A stretch of DNA of 28,396 bases from CALGLS01 sp047626155 (lineage in GTDB: Bacteria; Bacteroidota; Bacteroidia; Chitinophagales; Saprospiraceae), in assembly GCA_047626155.1 (NCBI GenBank), contig JBLHRR010000061.1, positions 1 to 28,396 of the forward strand. Reading direction: 5' to 3'. The translations under genes were made by a program, and so were the position numbers. Under the pieces are notes generated by a model. That model did no database searches, was not told the origin of the DNA, and worked only from the letters and a program-made list of their open reading frames with translations. Position 1 is the stretch's first letter; each line of letters starts with the position of its first letter. This document shows positions 1 through 7,973 of this stretch, in pieces.

Positions 1-908
1 GCCTCCACAATACTAAACAACATTCTCAAATCCTCAAAGAACTCCTGAACCAATTCAAAGTCAGTATTATTTTTAAAAATACTCGGTTCGAGAATGTCTT
101 TCGGTTCAGTAACCCCGATGTATACATTATCAGCCATAAAAGAAAAGTACACCGCTTTGTCGGTTTGTATTCTATAGTCGGCTAAAGCAATTTGCATTTC
201 CCGATTCAGGGTTTTATCAACATGTGCTTCCGAAGTGGCGTAGGTGGTGAATAATTCTCGGAAAGATTCGACCTCCATATAATGATCAACGTTTTTACCG
301 CCGGAACTGATAAAGTTCTTAATCGCTTTTGACCGATACTGTTTTGTTTCCCTCGGCCATACTATAACGGCGCCCTCTGTCTGGGTATTGAACGTGGCAT
401 GTAAAAAAACGCCTCTGAATACCTCATCCAGGTCAGTTTTTACCCGCGACAATGCTTTTACGGACAATTCGCACAACTCAAAATCCAATTCTCCGATTTT
501 TCCGCTGATGAAATCCTCGCCATTGTATTCTAGAATACGCGTTCCAAAGAGGCCACTTTGCATAAAACGTTTCTTGTCAATAAATTTTTTACTATCGTAG
601 GATAAGGTTCCAAAGTTAGCATCATCGTCTACAAAGTCAAGAATGAGATCGACTACCTGAGGTTTGAAGGTAGACCGAAATCGTTGAATTCGGTAGAGAA
701 GAAAGCTAGTCCAAAGGCCTAGTGGAATCATTAGCACCAGGGCGAAAGCGAAAGCACCGAGATAAATGTCCAGGCCAATGACTGCGATTAGAAGAAAAAT
801 GGACAATAGAAAAAGCCAAAGCAATTGCTTGCGTTTCATTTCCATGCGCACCAGTTCCGGATGGATGGTGTGGTTGTAGAAAATGCGAAATTCAGCGAGT
901 CCTTGCAT
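1..908 (-). CDS. DUF3137-like membrane protein, 3' end missing
   Basis: The reading frame is open from an ATG at 908-906 to the left edge of the window, so the C-terminus is missing (302 complete codons are visible). The protein starts MQGLAEFRIFYNHTIHPELV. Two adjacent hydrophobic segments follow at about residues 30-65 (LLWLFLLSIFLLIAVIGL, then a segment rich in Ala, Leu and Ile). A soluble region after that includes EYNGEDFISGKIGELDFELC and EVFRGVFLHATFN. This order of N-terminal helix, paired membrane helices and a 'fkGlFf.adFn'-type segment is typical of DUF3137 proteins, whose function is unknown. The start at 908 is preferred to the in-frame ATGs at 845 and 839 because the upstream residues match the family's usual N-terminus. 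The family call is by recall of motif, not by a search. Confidence 0.72.
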   Translation of the reverse strand, partial: MQGLAEFRIFYNHTIHPELVRMEMKRKQLLWLFLLSIFLLIAVIGLDIYLGAFAFALVLMIPLGLWTSFLLYRIQRFRSTFKPQVVDLILDFVDDDANFGTLSYDSKKFIDKKRFMQSGLFGTRILEYNGEDFISGKIGELDFELCELSVKALSRVKTDLDEVFRGVFLHATFNTQTEGAVIVWPRETKQYRSKAIKNFISSGGKNVDHYMEVESFRELFTTYATSEAHVDKTLNREMQIALADYRIQTDKAVYFSFMADNVYIGVTEPKDILEPSIFKNNTDFELVQEFFEDLRMLFSIVE

Positions 909-952
909 GGATGTTGTGTTGTTAATTACTGCCAAGGCAGTTTTGTTTTTTA

Positions 953-1016
953 CCGCAACGGCGCAAAGAGCGCAAAGTTTTTTAAGGGAATAAGGACTAA
1001 CGTTGCGCTGTTGCGG
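953..1016. repeat. Stem-loop repeat of the cacaaag/gcgcaaag type
   Basis: CCGCAACGGCGCAA at 953-966 is complementary, with one mismatch, to TTGCGCTGTTGCGG at 1003-1016. The loop holds 'gcgcaaagagcgcaaag' followed by a T-run. Related fragments without the second arm occur at 4248-4285 (between ferredoxin and reductase) and 22851-22870. This is a short dispersed intergenic repeat. It lies just upstream of the DUF3137-like gene. Confidence 0.6.
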
Positions 1017-1052
1017 TGAAAATATAATTGGAGGAACGCCAATTTTCTAAGT

Positions 1053-1104
1053 ATAAAAAAAGCCCACTCCAAATTTCGTTAACCGAATTTCTAAAGTGGG
1101 CATT
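1053..1104 (-). terminator. Intrinsic terminator of the ParA-partner gene
   Basis: On the minus strand GCCCACT (1101-1095) pairs with AGTGGGC (1068-1062). The inner sequence is also partly self-complementary (aaatt/aattt around cg). The stem is followed by seven Ts (revcomp of 1055-1061). It lies 60 nt beyond the stop codon of the 1161-1802 gene. Confidence 0.8.
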
Positions 1105-1160
1105 TATAGTACAATGTAATTCTAAAATTACACTATTTGTTTCTAGTAGATCGCTTGATT

Positions 1161-1802
1161 TTAATCCAATGTTACTTCACCGTTATCGGTTTCGTATTCG
1201 TTGATAAATTTAGCGACAACCTCTCCGACAACATCCTTTAGGAATAATTGTCTTTGCTTCGCGATGCGCTTTAGTTTTTTCAATTTCTTTTTGTCAAAAA
1301 CAAAAGACACACGTTTTGTAAGAGATTCGTATTCCAGAATGGTTTCGTCAGAAGTTTGTCTGATGAGTAGGTCTAGCCCACTGCCACCTGGCGTACTGAT
1401 TCTTCGTCGAGCGCGAACAGGTTTGTCTTCTGGAGACGCCTTTCGTTCTCGGATTATATTTTTTTCGGGTTGATGAGAAGGCTTTTCTTCGATGGCCTGG
1501 ACTTCTTCGACTGCCTCACTTTCGCTGAGCAATGCTTCCTCGAAGCTGTCCGTCAGTGCATCACGGAAAAGTGATTCCAAATCCGACGTAAAGTTCTTTG
1601 ACGTCGTTCTAGTTTCACTTGTCGCCGCTTTTCTGACTTTTCTGCCGTATCGCTTGCGCTTCGGAGTAGACTTGGCTTTAGGTACTATTTCTGGAGATTC
1701 CTCGAAAGGTAGTACTTCCACCTGATCTTCAGCGACGCCCATTTCGATCTCTTCTGCAGAAACACCGAATATGCTTTCAAACCCGCTGATAAATGATTTC
1801 AT
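1161..1802 (-). CDS. ParA-associated basic protein with C-terminal RHH-like segment
   Basis: A 213-aa protein encoded just downstream of parA on the same strand. Residues 6-12 (SGFESIF) and 73-79 (SDLESLF) look like two copies of one short motif. Between and after them lie basic, probably disordered stretches (about 42-60, rich in Lys and Arg, and 128-134). Residues 164-203 (KRVSFVFDKKKLKKLKRIAK, then LFLKDVVGEVVAKFIN) read as a beta strand plus two helices, as in ribbon-helix-helix DNA-binding domains. The start MKSFISGF at 1802 is chosen because the longer frame (to 1868) runs through the palindromic element at 1811-1932. No ParB nuclease/HTH domain is seen. I infer a DNA-binding or cargo partner for the ParA; no named family is recognised. 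The last residues (EVTLD) resemble the ParA C-terminus (EVTL). Confidence 0.7.
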   Translation of the reverse strand: MKSFISGFESIFGVSAEEIEMGVAEDQVEVLPFEESPEIVPKAKSTPKRKRYGRKVRKAATSETRTTSKNFTSDLESLFRDALTDSFEEALLSESEAVEEVQAIEEKPSHQPEKNIIRERKASPEDKPVRARRRISTPGGSGLDLLIRQTSDETILEYESLTKRVSFVFDKKKLKKLKRIAKQRQLFLKDVVGEVVAKFINEYETDNGEVTLD

Positions 1803-1810
1803 AATATAAG

Positions 1811-1932
1811 TATGACACAAAAAAATATTTGAATATTTTACATACTCCATCAAATTTATAACTTCCATTTCCTAAGGTCGTTACAGCCATAAATTTGATG
1901 GCAAATATTCAAGTTAATTTTGTTGTTGTTAC
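1811..1932. repeat. Palindromic element, copy a (about 122 bp)
   Basis: A member of the window's palindrome family. Left end tatgacac plus A-run; right end GTTGTTAC. The arms are CCATCAAATTTAT (1847-1859) and ATAAATTTGATGG, a perfect 13-bp match, with outer pairing of tttgaatattt with aaatattcaag. The loop contains CTT...AAG followed by GGTCGTT. The arm sequence is unrelated to that of copies c-e. It separates parA from its partner gene and ends about 9 nt upstream of the partner's start codon. Confidence 0.68.
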
Positions 1933-2025
1933 TAAAAATTACACGGAAACAAATTCCGTACTTGCTTAAGACACTCGTTCAAAAAAGAGAACAAGTAATA
2001 ATTCAGCTTTTTAAGACAAGAACAA

Positions 2026-2880
2026 TTAAAGCGTTACTTCAATTTCTTCTTCTGCAGAAGCATTGTTAGCAACAGGAGCTTGTACAACTGCTGGCTTTGC
2101 TGTTTTCTTCACAGCAGGAGCAGGTACCTTATGGCCTGTACGTTCCAGAATTTCTTTACATAAGCTCATATAATCCTTAGCGCCATTACTGTTTTTGTTG
2201 TAGCTGAAAATATCCTGACGTTGCGCCGGAGCTTCTGCTAGAGAGATATTATTTCTGATAAGGGTCTTAAACACTTTTTCGCCAAAGTACTTCCTGATGG
2301 TGTCAACCACATCACGGTTCAATACTTTACGAGAGTCGTACATGGTAGCGATCACACCACCGATTTCCAATTTCTTATTCAAACGGAAACGTACTTTATC
2401 GATAACCTGCTTCATTTTCGCCAAGCCCTGCAATGCGAGGAACTGCGTCTGAAGAGGAATGTATACAAAGTCAGAGCTAGTCAAAGCGTTTAGCGTTAAC
2501 AAGCCAAGAGAAGGAGGGCAATCCAAAATGATAAAATCGTAATCATCCTGAACAGCTTCAAACAATTCTCTAAGGATGTATTCCCGACCTGCTTCGTTAA
2601 TCAATTCCATCTCTGCACCAGAAAGGTCTAAAGTAGAAGTAACTACGTCGAGACCTTCCTTATAAGTGTAAGGAATCAATTCCGATTCGCCGCGAAGCGC
2701 TTCGTAAATGGTAAATTTTTGTCGAGGAATGCCAAGTGAGAGACCTACATTGGCTTGAGCATCAAGATCTATCAAGAGAACCTGTTTGCCCAGTTGAGCC
2801 AGACCGGCTGCGATGTTGATTGCGCTAGTAGTTTTACCTACACCACCCTTGTGGTTTAGCAAAGATATAATCTTTCCCAT
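2026..2880 (-). CDS. parA: ParA/Soj-family P-loop ATPase
   Basis: A 284-aa deviant-Walker ATPase. KGGVGKTT is at residues 11-18 (Walker A with the signature lysine K11), VLLIDLDAQANVG at 34-46 (Walker A') and FIILDCPPSLGLLTLNAL at 116-133 (Walker B, D120). There is no N-terminal HTH, so it resembles chromosomal Soj or type Ib ParA. ParA dimers bind DNA non-specifically and position a cargo or partition complex. After about residue 250 there is an Ala/Pro/Lys-rich tail ending in an acidic EEEIEVTL, which is unusual for the family. The downstream gene is a small RHH-like protein rather than ParB, so this is probably not the main chromosomal parAB locus but an orphan positioning system. The symbol denotes family membership only. 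Confidence 0.9.
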   Translation of the reverse strand: MGKIISLLNHKGGVGKTTSAINIAAGLAQLGKQVLLIDLDAQANVGLSLGIPRQKFTIYEALRGESELIPYTYKEGLDVVTSTLDLSGAEMELINEAGREYILRELFEAVQDDYDFIILDCPPSLGLLTLNALTSSDFVYIPLQTQFLALQGLAKMKQVIDKVRFRLNKKLEIGGVIATMYDSRKVLNRDVVDTIRKYFGEKVFKTLIRNNISLAEAPAQRQDIFSYNKNSNGAKDYMSLCKEILERTGHKVPAPAVKKTAKPAVVQAPVANNASAEEEIEVTL

Positions 2881-2945
2881 CGGTATGTTTTTAGTGTTTC
2901 GTTAGTGAATAAAATCCTTCTGTAAAACCAGCATGCCAGTTTGTA

Positions 2946-2953
2946 CAAAAGTA
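2946..2953 (-). promoter_or_regulatory. Candidate -7 box for parA
   Basis: The minus strand reads TACTTTTG, matching the Bacteroidota TAnnTTTG box, 66 nt upstream of the parA ATG. No TTG lies at the usual 17-23 nt upstream, so support is partial. Confidence 0.4.
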
Positions 2954-3054
2954 AGATTTTTAAGGATATATAAAAATTAAGGGTCAATTTATTTTGTGGT
3001 TTCATTGATTTTTCATGCAACAATTGATCCATTTTTTTAATATGTTAATGCTTT

Positions 3055-3200
3055 CGAGGGAGTGGATGGGGTTTTAGAGGGAGCGGTACGAAAGGGGGAT
3101 TAAGTGGTTGGGCTTGATGAGTGGGTAGGATGGGAAATTTCTGTTGGTATAAGTTGTTATGTTTATATTTGTGTGGATAATGGGAAGATCTGGGTGGTCA
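3055..3200 (+). other. G-rich, C-poor intergenic stretch with possible G-quadruplex
   Basis: Part of the 403-nt gap 2881-3283. The plus strand is strikingly poor in C and rich in G and T. Four G-runs (3058-3060, 3068-3071, 3079-3081, 3094-3098) are separated by loops of 7, 7 and 12 nt, which could form a G-quadruplex, though the third loop is long. No coding frame is convincing here. Confidence 0.4.
3144..3171 (+). promoter_or_regulatory. Bacteroidota-type promoter for the orphan gene
   Basis: TTG at 3144-3146, a 17-nt spacer, then TATATTTG at 3164-3171. This fits the TTG-N17-23-TAnnTTTG consensus known from Flavobacterium. The 197-aa gene begins 112 nt downstream. Confidence 0.55.
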
Positions 3201-3283
3201 TGTTTGTACATAGGGTCAGTTCTCATGTAGAAGTAGAAAAAAGAAAGTCAATTAAAAATTGTAAGTCAAAAGCCAAGTAAAGT

Positions 3284-3877
3284 ATGCGAGCTTGGGATTT
3301 AGAAATATACTCTGGACTTTTGAAAAGACCTGAACTTTATATGGGGACGAATGATTGGAATGAAGTGGAAAACTTTATAAGAGCTTACGAATTAGGCTCA
3401 AAATGGGAATGTGACTTTATGAATCTGCTGACAAATCAAATCAATGATAAATATGGAGTTTCAATGCCTGCTAGTGGGCTGATTGCTCAATTAAAAATTG
3501 TATCAAAAAGTCTAAACCAAAATTGGGAGGAATTATTCATTGAAGAAACAGAAGCGATTTTAACAAATGAATCAGATAAAGAGAATAGGAATAGATTTCA
3601 AAAAATGCTAAGAACCAAAATTTTAAAATATTTCCAAATGGTACCTGAGACAATAGGTGGCTCATATTTCATGAATTTAAATCAAATCAATAGACAGATT
3701 GATGATTGGAACGGAGAAAACTTATCAAAGAAAGAAATCAAAATATTTAAAGAGATTCGTGAAGAACTTTATGAAGAAATCGGAATTCATTTAACGGAAA
3801 ACTTTCGACCAACGAATAGATTAAAAGAAAATATTTTGAAATTGAAAAATTTAATAAAAAAAGAAAACGAGGTTTAA
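3284..3877 (+). CDS. Hypothetical 197-aa protein in A+T-rich gene
   Basis: A single soluble protein with no signal peptide or membrane segment. The N-terminus (LLKRPELYMGTNDWNEVENF, residues 13-32) recalls the 'RP.lYlG.....l..fi.gy' opening of small Bacteroidota proteins often found as orphan or immunity-like genes; that resemblance is from memory and weak. The middle is rich in Asn and Gln, and the C-terminus is strongly charged and helical (KKEIKIFKEIREELYEEIGI, then a Lys-rich end). The codons are visibly richer in A and T than those of the neighbours, and the gene is preceded by an odd G-rich stretch, both of which suggest recent acquisition. An A-rich leader precedes the ATG. It converges on the ferredoxin gene with only 38 nt between stops. 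The function is unknown. Confidence 0.7.
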   Translation: MRAWDLEIYSGLLKRPELYMGTNDWNEVENFIRAYELGSKWECDFMNLLTNQINDKYGVSMPASGLIAQLKIVSKSLNQNWEELFIEETEAILTNESDKENRNRFQKMLRTKILKYFQMVPETIGGSYFMNLNQINRQIDDWNGENLSKKEIKIFKEIREELYEEIGIHLTENFRPTNRLKENILKLKNLIKKENEV

Positions 3878-3891
3878 AACGCGTACATTTT

Positions 3892-3905
3892 TTTTGAATT
3901 CAAAA
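3892..3905. other. Perfect 14-bp palindrome between convergent genes
   Basis: ttttgaattcaaaa is a perfect palindrome in the 38-nt gap between two convergent stop codons, next to a T-run on the plus strand. It may act as a weak bidirectional terminator, but the stem has almost no G or C. Confidence 0.35.
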
Positions 3906-3915
3906 TTCTATAACA

Positions 3916-4236
3916 CTAATCTTCCGGAGCCAACTTCACCTCCAGCCCATCCAGCCCATCCGCCAAATGAATCTGACATCCCAACCGACTATTATCCTCC
4001 ACATAAAACGCCTCCGATAACATTGCTTCTTCATCATCAGATTTCTCCGGCAATTCATGCGCCGATAAAACATAACACTGACAAGAAGCACACATCGCCA
4101 TCCCGCCACAAGTACCAGCAACAGGCAACTCATAAGCCTTACAGATTTCCATAAGGTTCATATTCATATCCGTTGGAGCTTCCAGTTCGTGGACGATGCC
4201 TTCGCGGTCGGTTACTTTTATTTTGATGTCAGACAT
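3916..4236 (-). CDS. 2Fe-2S ferredoxin (adrenodoxin/putidaredoxin type)
   Basis: A 106-aa protein of the usual length for this class. The cluster ligands are Cys43, Cys49, Cys52 and Cys87, in the pattern C-x5-C-x2-C with a distant C in LGCQIH. The N-terminal beta strand (KIKVTDREGIVHELEA) and the acidic region after Cys52 (HELPEKSDDEEA) are typical of adrenodoxin-like electron carriers that dock on reductases and oxygenases through an acidic face. It lies 91 nt downstream of a ferredoxin reductase gene on the same strand, so the two most likely form an NADPH to FAD to 2Fe-2S electron chain. No terminal oxygenase is visible nearby. The gap between the two genes holds a 'cacaaag' dispersed repeat. 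Confidence 0.9.
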   Translation of the reverse strand: MSDIKIKVTDREGIVHELEAPTDMNMNLMEICKAYELPVAGTCGGMAMCASCQCYVLSAHELPEKSDDEEAMLSEAFYVEDNSRLGCQIHLADGLDGLEVKLAPED

Positions 4237-4245
4237 AGTTTTTTA

Positions 4246-4285
4246 TTAACCACAAAGGGCACAAAAAGCACAAAGTTTTTTTACG
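4246..4285. repeat. Dispersed cacaaag-type repeat fragment
   Basis: 'accacaaagggcacaaaa' and 'agcacaaag' followed by seven Ts lie between the reductase and ferredoxin genes. It resembles the fragment at 953-983 and looks like a short half-palindrome of a dispersed intergenic family. Confidence 0.45.
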
Positions 4286-4327
4286 AATTGAGCGCACTAA
4301 TTAACCATTTAACAAAGTCACTAACCT

Positions 4328-5380
4328 CTAATCCAACTTCTTCACAACCGCCTTCTCCGCCTCCTTCCGACTTCCGTCAAAACCATTAACCCCCGAAACC
4401 GTCGTATATTTCATAACGTACTTCTTCCCCGGATTAATAATCTTATAAGCCGCCTGGCACATAATAGTCGCCTCGTGAAAACCGCAAAGTATCAATTTCA
4501 ATTTACCCGGATAAGTATTGACATCGCCAATGGCAAAGATGCCAGGGATATTCGTTTGGTAATCTAGTGCATTATTGACAACGATGGCGTTTTTTTCGAT
4601 TTCCAAACCCCAGTCACCAATGGGACCAAGTTTTGGGGTAAGACCGAAAAGCGGAATAAAAGCATCCGTTTCCATTTCGAAAATTTTGTCTTCCTTTTTT
4701 ATAGAAATGGATTTTAAAGAACCGTTTCCATTTAAGCTCACCACTTCGGCAGGAGTAATGATTTCGATTTTTCCAGACCTTCTTAATTCTATAGCTTTGT
4801 CCACAGAATCCAACGCTCCTCGAAATTCATTTCTACGATGTATGAGCGTAACACTTGAAGCAACATCGGTCAAGAAAATACTCCAATCCAATGCAGAATC
4901 TCCACCACCTGCGATGATGACTTTTTTATCTCGATAGACTTCTGGATCTTTTATGATGTAGGCAAGGCCATTGTCTTCGAATTGTTCCAAATTTTCCAAC
5001 TTGGGCTTCCGGGGTTCAAAACTTCCCAGACCGCCAGCAATGGCTACGATGGGCGCATGATGTTTGGTGCCTTTGTTGGTTGTGACAATGAAAGAACCGT
5101 CTTCCAGTTTTTCAATCGTCTCCGCTCTTTCGCCTAAGGTGAAGCCGGGTTGAAACTGCTTGCCTTGCTCAATTAAGTTATCCACCAACTCACCTGCCAT
5201 GACTTCTGGGAAACCGGGGATGTCAAAAATAGGCTTCTTCGGATAGATCTCCGAGCACTGCCCGCCGGGCTGCGGCAACGCATCAATTAGATGCGTTCGC
5301 AACTTTAGCAATCCCGCTTCAAAAACGGTGAATAATCCGGTAGGGCCGGCTCCAATTATTAATATATCTGTCTTTATCAT
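4328..5380 (-). CDS. Thioredoxin-reductase-like ferredoxin-NADP+ reductase
   Basis: A 350-aa flavoprotein. The FAD-binding motif is GAGPTG at 10-15, with PQPGGQCSEIYP at 36-47. The second dinucleotide fold is GGGDSALDW at 158-166 with HRR at 181-183, as expected for NADPH. The second FAD motif is GIFAIGDV at 280-287. There is no CxxC redox pair, so it is not a thioredoxin reductase; the set fits the YumC-type ferredoxin/flavodoxin-NADP+ reductases. These pass electrons between NADPH and ferredoxin or flavodoxin. The start MIKTD at 5380 is preferred to the ATG at 5407 because a TATCTTTG -7 box (5412-5405) overlaps the earlier codon. The ferredoxin gene follows on the same strand. Confidence 0.9.
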   Translation of the reverse strand: MIKTDILIIGAGPTGLFTVFEAGLLKLRTHLIDALPQPGGQCSEIYPKKPIFDIPGFPEVMAGELVDNLIEQGKQFQPGFTLGERAETIEKLEDGSFIVTTNKGTKHHAPIVAIAGGLGSFEPRKPKLENLEQFEDNGLAYIIKDPEVYRDKKVIIAGGGDSALDWSIFLTDVASSVTLIHRRNEFRGALDSVDKAIELRRSGKIEIITPAEVVSLNGNGSLKSISIKKEDKIFEMETDAFIPLFGLTPKLGPIGDWGLEIEKNAIVVNNALDYQTNIPGIFAIGDVNTYPGKLKLILCGFHEATIMCQAAYKIINPGKKYVMKYTTVSGVNGFDGSRKEAEKAVVKKLD

Positions 5381-5404
5381 TATTGTCTTTCTAAAATTCG
5401 GCTG

Positions 5405-5412
5405 CAAAGATA
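5405..5412 (-). promoter_or_regulatory. -7 box upstream of ferredoxin reductase
   Basis: The minus strand reads TATCTTTG followed by C, an exact TAnnTTTG match, 24 nt upstream of the chosen ATG at 5380. A TTTTTG lies only 12 nt further upstream, short of the normal spacing, so the -33 element is unclear. Confidence 0.5.
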
Positions 5413-6101
5413 GTTCGCTTAGCTCAAAAAGGAGCTGATTATCGTCATCTTATGAAGAAATTACGTGTATTTCTAACAGATGTTAAGACGTAGTGTTCAT
5501 CTTTTGGGTACCTAATTAAGGCGGTAAAATTTCTTCTTTGCTTGTTGAAAGATTTAAATGGATTGGGTTTGAATGGCTATTTAGTCTATTTCAGATGGCT
5601 GGTTACATTAATTAATACCTCGACAAAAGGTATCCCTTCTGAAATGGAGATTAAAAAAATTGCATTGATGTCAAAGAAGTACCAACAACTTTATGTCGTT
5701 TTTTAAATTATAATATTATGTCGAATAACATCTTGGGTCGGGGTAGTTCATTGAGGGGAAATAGATTAAATGCATCAAAGCATAGATAAACCTGAGTAAT
5801 TGAGGCACATGGGGCGTACCAATCAATATGACATATCCTCTCGCGGAGCAAGGAGTGGATATGCCATGCTTTATGCGAACTGATTTTGGATAGCTAGTGA
5901 CATCATGTTTTCCTAAAAGAAATATAGCTTAATGTAAAATTACTGTTGGGTATAGTTGGCCCTGCGCTCTTTGCGTGATTATTAATCGCAATAGGTACGC
6001 CTCGAAAAAAAAAGGATAGAGCATTTGTTTCTCGACTTAGTATATTTCCTCACACAGAGCGCACGGAGGTCACAGAGCGAACGCGAGCCTCCTAGGTTTG
6101 C
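5413..6101. other. Non-coding gap with one small palindrome
   Basis: About 690 nt between the start of the reductase gene and the stop of the protease gene. No frame is convincingly coding on either strand. It contains a hairpin CATATCC (5832-5838) / GGATATG (5857-5863) and, near 6045-6085, a 'cacacagagcgcacggaggtc' fragment of a common dispersed repeat type. I see no terminator for the protease gene. Confidence 0.5.
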
Positions 6102-7973
6102 TTAGAGTAAATCTTTCAAATTCCGCAGAAACCCTTTCATACCCTCTTTCAACATCCGCTTCTGCAAAGACACCGCTTCCGATTTTTTAGCAAAAGCGCC
6201 CACTACAATTTTATAAACCGTCTTTCCATTCAATTCATTAATGCTAACAATAATAGGTTCATTAAAAGAACCTTGCAGTTTTTCTGCTTGGATCAATACA
6301 TTACCATACTCTGCGAAAGCACCGACCTGAACACCGTAACCTTTGCCGTCTTGTCGACTCACGTTAAAGCGAAATATTCCTCTACCCGTAGAGATATCAT
6401 ATTTTACTTTTGGATCTTCTTCTCCGAGTCCATCACGCATACGAATGGCTTCTGCCACCGCACGATCTGCATTGATTTTGCCATAGCCATATTTATTAGA
6501 ATGGCCATTGCTATACTCAGAAGGAGAACCAATTTTATCTGCAGTTTTTGTTAAGATTGTTTTTACTTCAGCAGCCGTTAAGTCTGGGTTTACCGAAAGG
6601 ATCAAAGCGCAAATGCCAGCGACAAGAGGGCAGGAGCTGGAAGTGCCTCCAAAATGCTTGTATCGGTCGCCTCTCGAAAGGCCGTCCCTCCAGAAGCGGT
6701 ACTCACCGGTTTCCCAAGAAACGCCTTCGTCCCACCAAGCTCGGCCGGCCGTAATGGGCCAGTCGCCATTAGAAGGTGCACATATTGTTACTTCTCTACC
6801 TCGGTTAGAATAATTTGCGTGTTCATCTTTGCTGGTACTTGCTGCCACGGCGATAACGTCGGGATGGGCGGCATAGAAGCTGACAAAATCCAAGTCGTCA
6901 TTTCCAACAGCGTAAACGATGACACAGCCTTTACCATTTCTCCCTTCTTTGGCCGCTTTAGAAATAGCTTCCTCTTTTAAAGAACTGAGGTTAAAAGACG
7001 GATCGGTAGAACCCCAGCTGCAGCTGATCACATCAACATCGTTTTCGATACAATAATTAAACATTGCTTCTGTGGCTCGAAGGCTAAAAGAAGTTCCACT
7101 GATGGGGACAAATTTTGCGTTGGGTGCAGCTCCCACGATTCCGCTGCCATTGCTGGCTGCTAGGGCCACGGTGGCGCAAGGAGTACCATGCGTAAAACGT
7201 GGATCGCCCTGCTCGATTTGAGAGGACTGCGACCAGAGATCATATGGTTTATGCACTTTGTTTTTTAGATCGGGATGCGTTAAATCGAATCCATTATCAA
7301 TTATTGCAATTTTAATGTTAGAAGAACCCATGTTTCCCATGCGTTTCCATGCGTCAACCACTTTTGCATCAGCTCCTTTTTTTAGTGGCCAGTTGACATC
7401 GACGACTTGTCCTTCGTTTTGAAGGTGCCATTGATGCTGGAAGAGCTGGTCGTTGGGTTCACTGAAATCGTATTCCTCCACGAAAGTGTCAATGTCTGGT
7501 TCTGCTAGTTTGACCAGAGATATATTTTGAAGATAATTGGAAACTTTGAGTGGGTTTGGAGATTTAGCGGTGACCTTTACAATCACACGATATTCATCGC
7601 GGCGTTCTACAATTTCTAAATTGTATTCATCAATGACGAGCATTTGTTCCTCTGTACTGGTCCCGTCTTGAAAGATGATATAAATTTCGCCAGTGGGTAC
7701 AACAGGGCGGTTGCTATTGCCGTGGGTATAATAAACGTGTGTACCAACTTCTACACTTCCCTCTTTACGAATATCATCGAGTTTGTCATCAAGCTCCTTT
7801 CCATCTCGTTCGACGGTAACGATGTTGAAGCCACCAAGGTTATCGAATACTTTTTTCTTAATGAAAGATTCTTTTTCTATGCCTCTGGTCTTCTTAGTTT
7901 TTAATCCTACGAAACGGCCGCTTTTTATTAGCGTTACTTCTCCTTTGCCGCTTTTTATGGTGATCTGACTCAT
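6102..7973 (-). CDS. Subtilisin-like (S8) protease with C-terminal SPOR domain
   Basis: A 623-aa protein. The catalytic triad is Asp226 (IAIIDNGFDLTHPDL), His262 (THGTPCA) and Ser445 (GGTSSSCP), with the oxyanion Asn358 (YAVGND), so the protease is probably active. Residues 1 to about 190 form an N-terminal region of alternating strands with LKVSNYLQNISLVKLAEPDI, resembling an inhibitor-like prodomain. Residues about 544-623 (GYGVQVGAFAEYGN, then VYKIVVGAFAKKSEA) form a SPOR fold, which in other proteins binds peptidoglycan lacking stem peptides. Despite these domains the N-terminus (MSQITIKSGKGEVTLIKSGR) has no hydrophobic signal sequence, so export, if any, must use another route. It is monocistronic by spacing. 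Confidence is high for S8 and good for SPOR. Confidence 0.9.
   Translation of the reverse strand: MSQITIKSGKGEVTLIKSGRFVGLKTKKTRGIEKESFIKKKVFDNLGGFNIVTVERDGKELDDKLDDIRKEGSVEVGTHVYYTHGNSNRPVVPTGEIYIIFQDGTSTEEQMLVIDEYNLEIVERRDEYRVIVKVTAKSPNPLKVSNYLQNISLVKLAEPDIDTFVEEYDFSEPNDQLFQHQWHLQNEGQVVDVNWPLKKGADAKVVDAWKRMGNMGSSNIKIAIIDNGFDLTHPDLKNKVHKPYDLWSQSSQIEQGDPRFTHGTPCATVALAASNGSGIVGAAPNAKFVPISGTSFSLRATEAMFNYCIENDVDVISCSWGSTDPSFNLSSLKEEAISKAAKEGRNGKGCVIVYAVGNDDLDFVSFYAAHPDVIAVAASTSKDEHANYSNRGREVTICAPSNGDWPITAGRAWWDEGVSWETGEYRFWRDGLSRGDRYKHFGGTSSSCPLVAGICALILSVNPDLTAAEVKTILTKTADKIGSPSEYSNGHSNKYGYGKINADRAVAEAIRMRDGLGEEDPKVKYDISTGRGIFRFNVSRQDGKGYGVQVGAFAEYGNVLIQAEKLQGSFNEPIIVSINELNGKTVYKIVVGAFAKKSEAVSLQKRMLKEGMKGFLRNLKDLL

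Noticed and set aside
928..950. ACTGC-CAAG-GCAGT hairpin with T-run, terminator-like on the plus strand
   Set aside because: There is no plus-strand gene upstream, the stem is only 5 bp, and it lies at the start of a minus-strand gene.
1803..1868. Longer N-terminus for the ParA partner (22 extra codons from 1868)
   Set aside because: These codons lie inside palindromic element a and carry no conserved motif; MKSFISGF at 1802 is the better start.
3894..4154. Plus-strand Pro-rich ORF opposite the ferredoxin
   Set aside because: It is the antisense shadow of a clearly coding ferredoxin with its cluster cysteines.
5644..5706. 20-codon ORF (MEIKKIALMSKK...)
   Set aside because: Isolated, with no promoter, repeat partner or conservation signal.
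6508..6980. Several plus-strand ORFs within the protease gene
   Set aside because: They are antisense shadows of the catalytic region; no family motif or leader.
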